Positions 8,131 to 9,402 of a DNA stretch of 9,402 nucleotides are shown one piece after another (within the stretch, counting starts at the first letter, position 1; every line of letters begins with the position of its first letter). A model generated the notes under the pieces. That model had not been told where the DNA came from. It ran no database searches and saw only the letters and a program-made list of their open reading frames with translations. The translations under genes and the position numbers were made by a program. This stretch comes from Sphingobacterium thalpophilum (GTDB lineage: Bacteria; Bacteroidota; Bacteroidia; Flavobacteriales; Flavobacteriaceae), in the NCBI GenBank assembly GCA_943325255.2, contig CALPOS020000071.1, positions 1-9,402 of the forward strand. Reading direction: 5' to 3'.

Positions 8131-9297
8131 TTATAGTTGTCTTTTAATCACCCGCAATGTTTTGGTGTGAGCACCTTGAGTTACAATAATGTTGTATACT
8201 CCCGATGGATATTGTGAGCCAATTTCAAAGTTAGTGATGGCGTCAACAGGTGCCTGGCGTGATTCAACCTCACAGCCCAACATGTCATATACTCTTACTC
8301 CCACTTGATCTTCACTTGATGTATTTAAATTCAATTTAAATGTTTCAGCATATGGGTTTGGAGTTGCATTCACTTCATTGATATCTAAAGCTGCATTTGT
8401 TTGTCTTGTCGCCGCTGGTGAAGTGGTAACAGTGCAGAAAACAGTACCTTCAACATAACTACTATTGTACAAAACATCTACACGGATAGTGTAAGCAGTA
8501 CTTGCAGCTGCTCCTCCTGATAATAAAGCCAATTGGAATCTTGGGTTAGCCGTAACGAATTCTCTCGTTTGAGCGCCATTGGTTACAATAAATTTATATC
8601 CTTGTGCTCCTATGATTTGTTGCGCAAAAATAGTACTCCACATTCCATTTATTCTTTCTGCCACGGCATTTTCATATGGATCAGAGTTTTGTGTCATACT
8701 GGGTTTAATATTGTTTTTACTCAACAGTTTTTGATATTCATTAGCACAATATTGTAGTCCTCTGTCCGAATGATGGATTAGTGGTATTTCCTTGTTTTTT
8801 CTCTGTTTTACGGCTAATTTTAAAGCCACTAAACTACTTTCTGTATTTAGGTTATCAGACACATTGTATCCAACAATTTTCTTAGAATAAGCATCGGTTA
8901 TTAAACTCAAATAGCACGGTTTATCTCTTTTTCCAATGTAAGTTATGTCCGATACCCAAACTTGTTCTGGCTTGTTTATTTGTAAATCCAGTAGCTGATT
9001 TTTATACTTTCTAAAACGATGATGCGAATTTGTTGTAATATGATAAGAACATTTTGGAAGTATTAGTAGATGATTGGCCCTGAGAATATCAATAAATTTA
9101 TCTCTTCCTATTTTCAATGTTTTTAAATCTTTATTTAGTAAATAATACAGTTTTTTAGAGCCAATTCTAGGCATTTGTGCCCTGATATCTAAAACCATAT
9201 TCACAGCCAATTGTGCTTTATCTTGTTTGATAATGCGACGTTTTATTCTTCTGTAATAAACCTGTCTATCTATCCCGAACAAAGTACAGGCAAACAT
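8131..9297 (-). CDS. Chimera: IS3-family transposase OrfB (residues 1-218) fused in frame to a T9SS cargo C-terminus (219-388)
   Basis: Residues 1-218 are an IS3-family OrfB. A helical region at about 36-75 (IRAQMPRIGSKKLYYLL) matches the HTH_21 part, followed by the integrase core with D117 (VWVSDITYI), D178 (HHSDRGLQY) and E214 (AVAERING), giving DD(35)E. A normal OrfB continues for some 50 more residues. Here, at G218/M219 (about 8641-8645), the sequence switches to WSTIFAQQIIGAQGYKF, the core of a Cys-bounded repeat like those in the 656-residue neighbour, then a complete type A T9SS sorting domain at about 306-388 (NATPNPYAETF, VGVRVYDMLG, YPSGVYNIIV, LRVIKRQL). W220 aligns with W490 of the neighbour. 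The repeat is cut: it keeps its closing Cys288 but lacks the opening CG. With no signal peptide, the sorting tail should be non-functional. OrfB is probably made as OrfAB by a -1 frameshift at 9348-9354; the ATG at 9297 may be minor or unused. Likely a rearrangement scar; transposition activity is doubtful because the OrfB C-terminus and one IS end are gone. Confidence 0.85.
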   Translation of the reverse strand: MFACTLFGIDRQVYYRRIKRRIIKQDKAQLAVNMVLDIRAQMPRIGSKKLYYLLNKDLKTLKIGRDKFIDILRANHLLILPKCSYHITTNSHHRFRKYKNQLLDLQINKPEQVWVSDITYIGKRDKPCYLSLITDAYSKKIVGYNVSDNLNTESSLVALKLAVKQRKNKEIPLIHHSDRGLQYCANEYQKLLSKNNIKPSMTQNSDPYENAVAERINGMWSTIFAQQIIGAQGYKFIVTNGAQTREFVTANPRFQLALLSGGAAASTAYTIRVDVLYNSSYVEGTVFCTVTTSPAATRQTNAALDINEVNATPNPYAETFKLNLNTSSEDQVGVRVYDMLGCEVESRQAPVDAITNFEIGSQYPSGVYNIIVTQGAHTKTLRVIKRQL

Positions 9298-9401
9298 TAC
9301 TGTTTGTTTTTGTTGTTCTTTAAAATGGTCGATTGTTCGGGTGATGAGTTTTTTCGTATGTCAATTTGATATTCTTTTTCAGCGATATCAATCATCATAT
9401 C
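9297..9401 (-). CDS. IS3-family transposase OrfA, C-terminal part (start beyond window)
   Basis: The last 34 codons of orfA are present, beginning DMMIDIAEKEYQIDIRKNSS and ending NNKNKQ with TAA at 9299-9297. The MIDIAEKE...IRKNS pattern is typical of the C-terminus of Bacteroidota IS3-family OrfA, the small protein whose N-terminal helix-turn-helix binds the IS ends. Its stop overlaps the orfB ATG by one base (TAATG). The remainder, including the helix-turn-helix, lies outside the window. Confidence 0.8.
   Translation of the reverse strand, partial: DMMIDIAEKEYQIDIRKNSSPEQSTILKNNKNKQ
9348..9354 (-). promoter_or_regulatory. Programmed -1 frameshift heptamer A AAA AAC between orfA and orfB
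   Basis: In the orfA frame the minus strand reads cgA-AAA-AAC, exactly the X-XXY-YYZ form of a -1 slippery site. Slipping back one base enters the orfB frame, which has a TGA just upstream of the site (in the AAT-TGA-CAT context) and stays open from the heptamer through the orfB ATG at 9297. The product would join orfA to KKLITRTIDHFKEQQ and then MFACTLFG. IS3 elements commonly make OrfAB transposase this way. Confidence 0.75.
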
Positions 9402-9402
9402 A

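Larger units (their letters stand above)
8642..9402 (-). mobile_element. Partial IS3-family insertion sequence, 3' end deleted, 5' end beyond window
   Basis: The orfA tail and orfB (with the DDE triad) are read leftward. The end downstream of orfB is missing: IS coding sequence stops at about 8641-8645 and T9SS cargo sequence follows directly, with no terminal inverted repeat or target duplication at that point. The orfA side and its inverted repeat lie to the right of the window. The boundary is uncertain by a few bases because the AT-containing bases at the joint fit both partners. Confidence 0.85.

Noticed and set aside
8013..8169. Plus-strand AAAGGAGGT followed by TTG at 8029 and an open frame of about 47 codons
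   Set aside because: Bacteroidota rarely depend on Shine-Dalgarno sequences. The start would be TTG, the frame runs through the terminator hairpin into antisense of the chimera, and the product shows no recognisable feature.

Overview
The window looks like chromosomal DNA of a Bacteroidota bacterium, most likely Flavobacterium or a close relative. The evidence is AT-rich intergenic DNA, start codons without Shine-Dalgarno sequences, promoter elements of the Bacteroidota type (TAnnTTTG on the minus strand), and three reading frames that end in type IX secretion (T9SS) C-terminal sorting sequences. Every gene I can support lies on the minus strand, so the window is read from right to left.

Layout from right to left. 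(1) 9402-8641 holds the 3' part of an IS3-family insertion sequence: the end of orfA, a good -1 frameshift heptamer (A AAA AAC), and orfB with its complete DDE triad. (2) At about 8641 the transposase frame runs without a stop into the last 169 residues of a T9SS cargo protein, giving one 388-codon chimera that ends at 8131, followed by a perfect hairpin. (3) 7823-5853 encodes an intact secreted protein of 656 residues: signal peptide, putative Ig domain, MopE-type DxDGDGY metal-binding motifs, three Cys-bounded repeats and a T9SS tail. The chimera's tail is colinear with its last 167 residues, so the two are paralogs. (4) 5556-5233 encodes a small secreted protein of about 107 residues, followed by a strong terminator. 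(5) 4883 to the left edge is one uninterrupted frame of 1627 codons, cut off by the window. It encodes a giant Gly/Ser/Thr/Asn-rich T9SS surface protein, probably adhesin-like, whose sorting domain is only partly inside the window.

The intact genes look like separate transcription units rather than one operon: each has a candidate Bacteroidota -7 element, and intergenic gaps are about 270-350 bp. The common theme is cell-surface and secreted cargo of the gliding/T9SS type. No defence system, CRISPR array, tRNA or rRNA is visible. The most unusual object is the in-frame IS3 transposase/T9SS-tail chimera. I read it as the scar of a deletion or recombination between an IS and a tandem paralog (or an assembly mis-join), not as a demonstrated new system.
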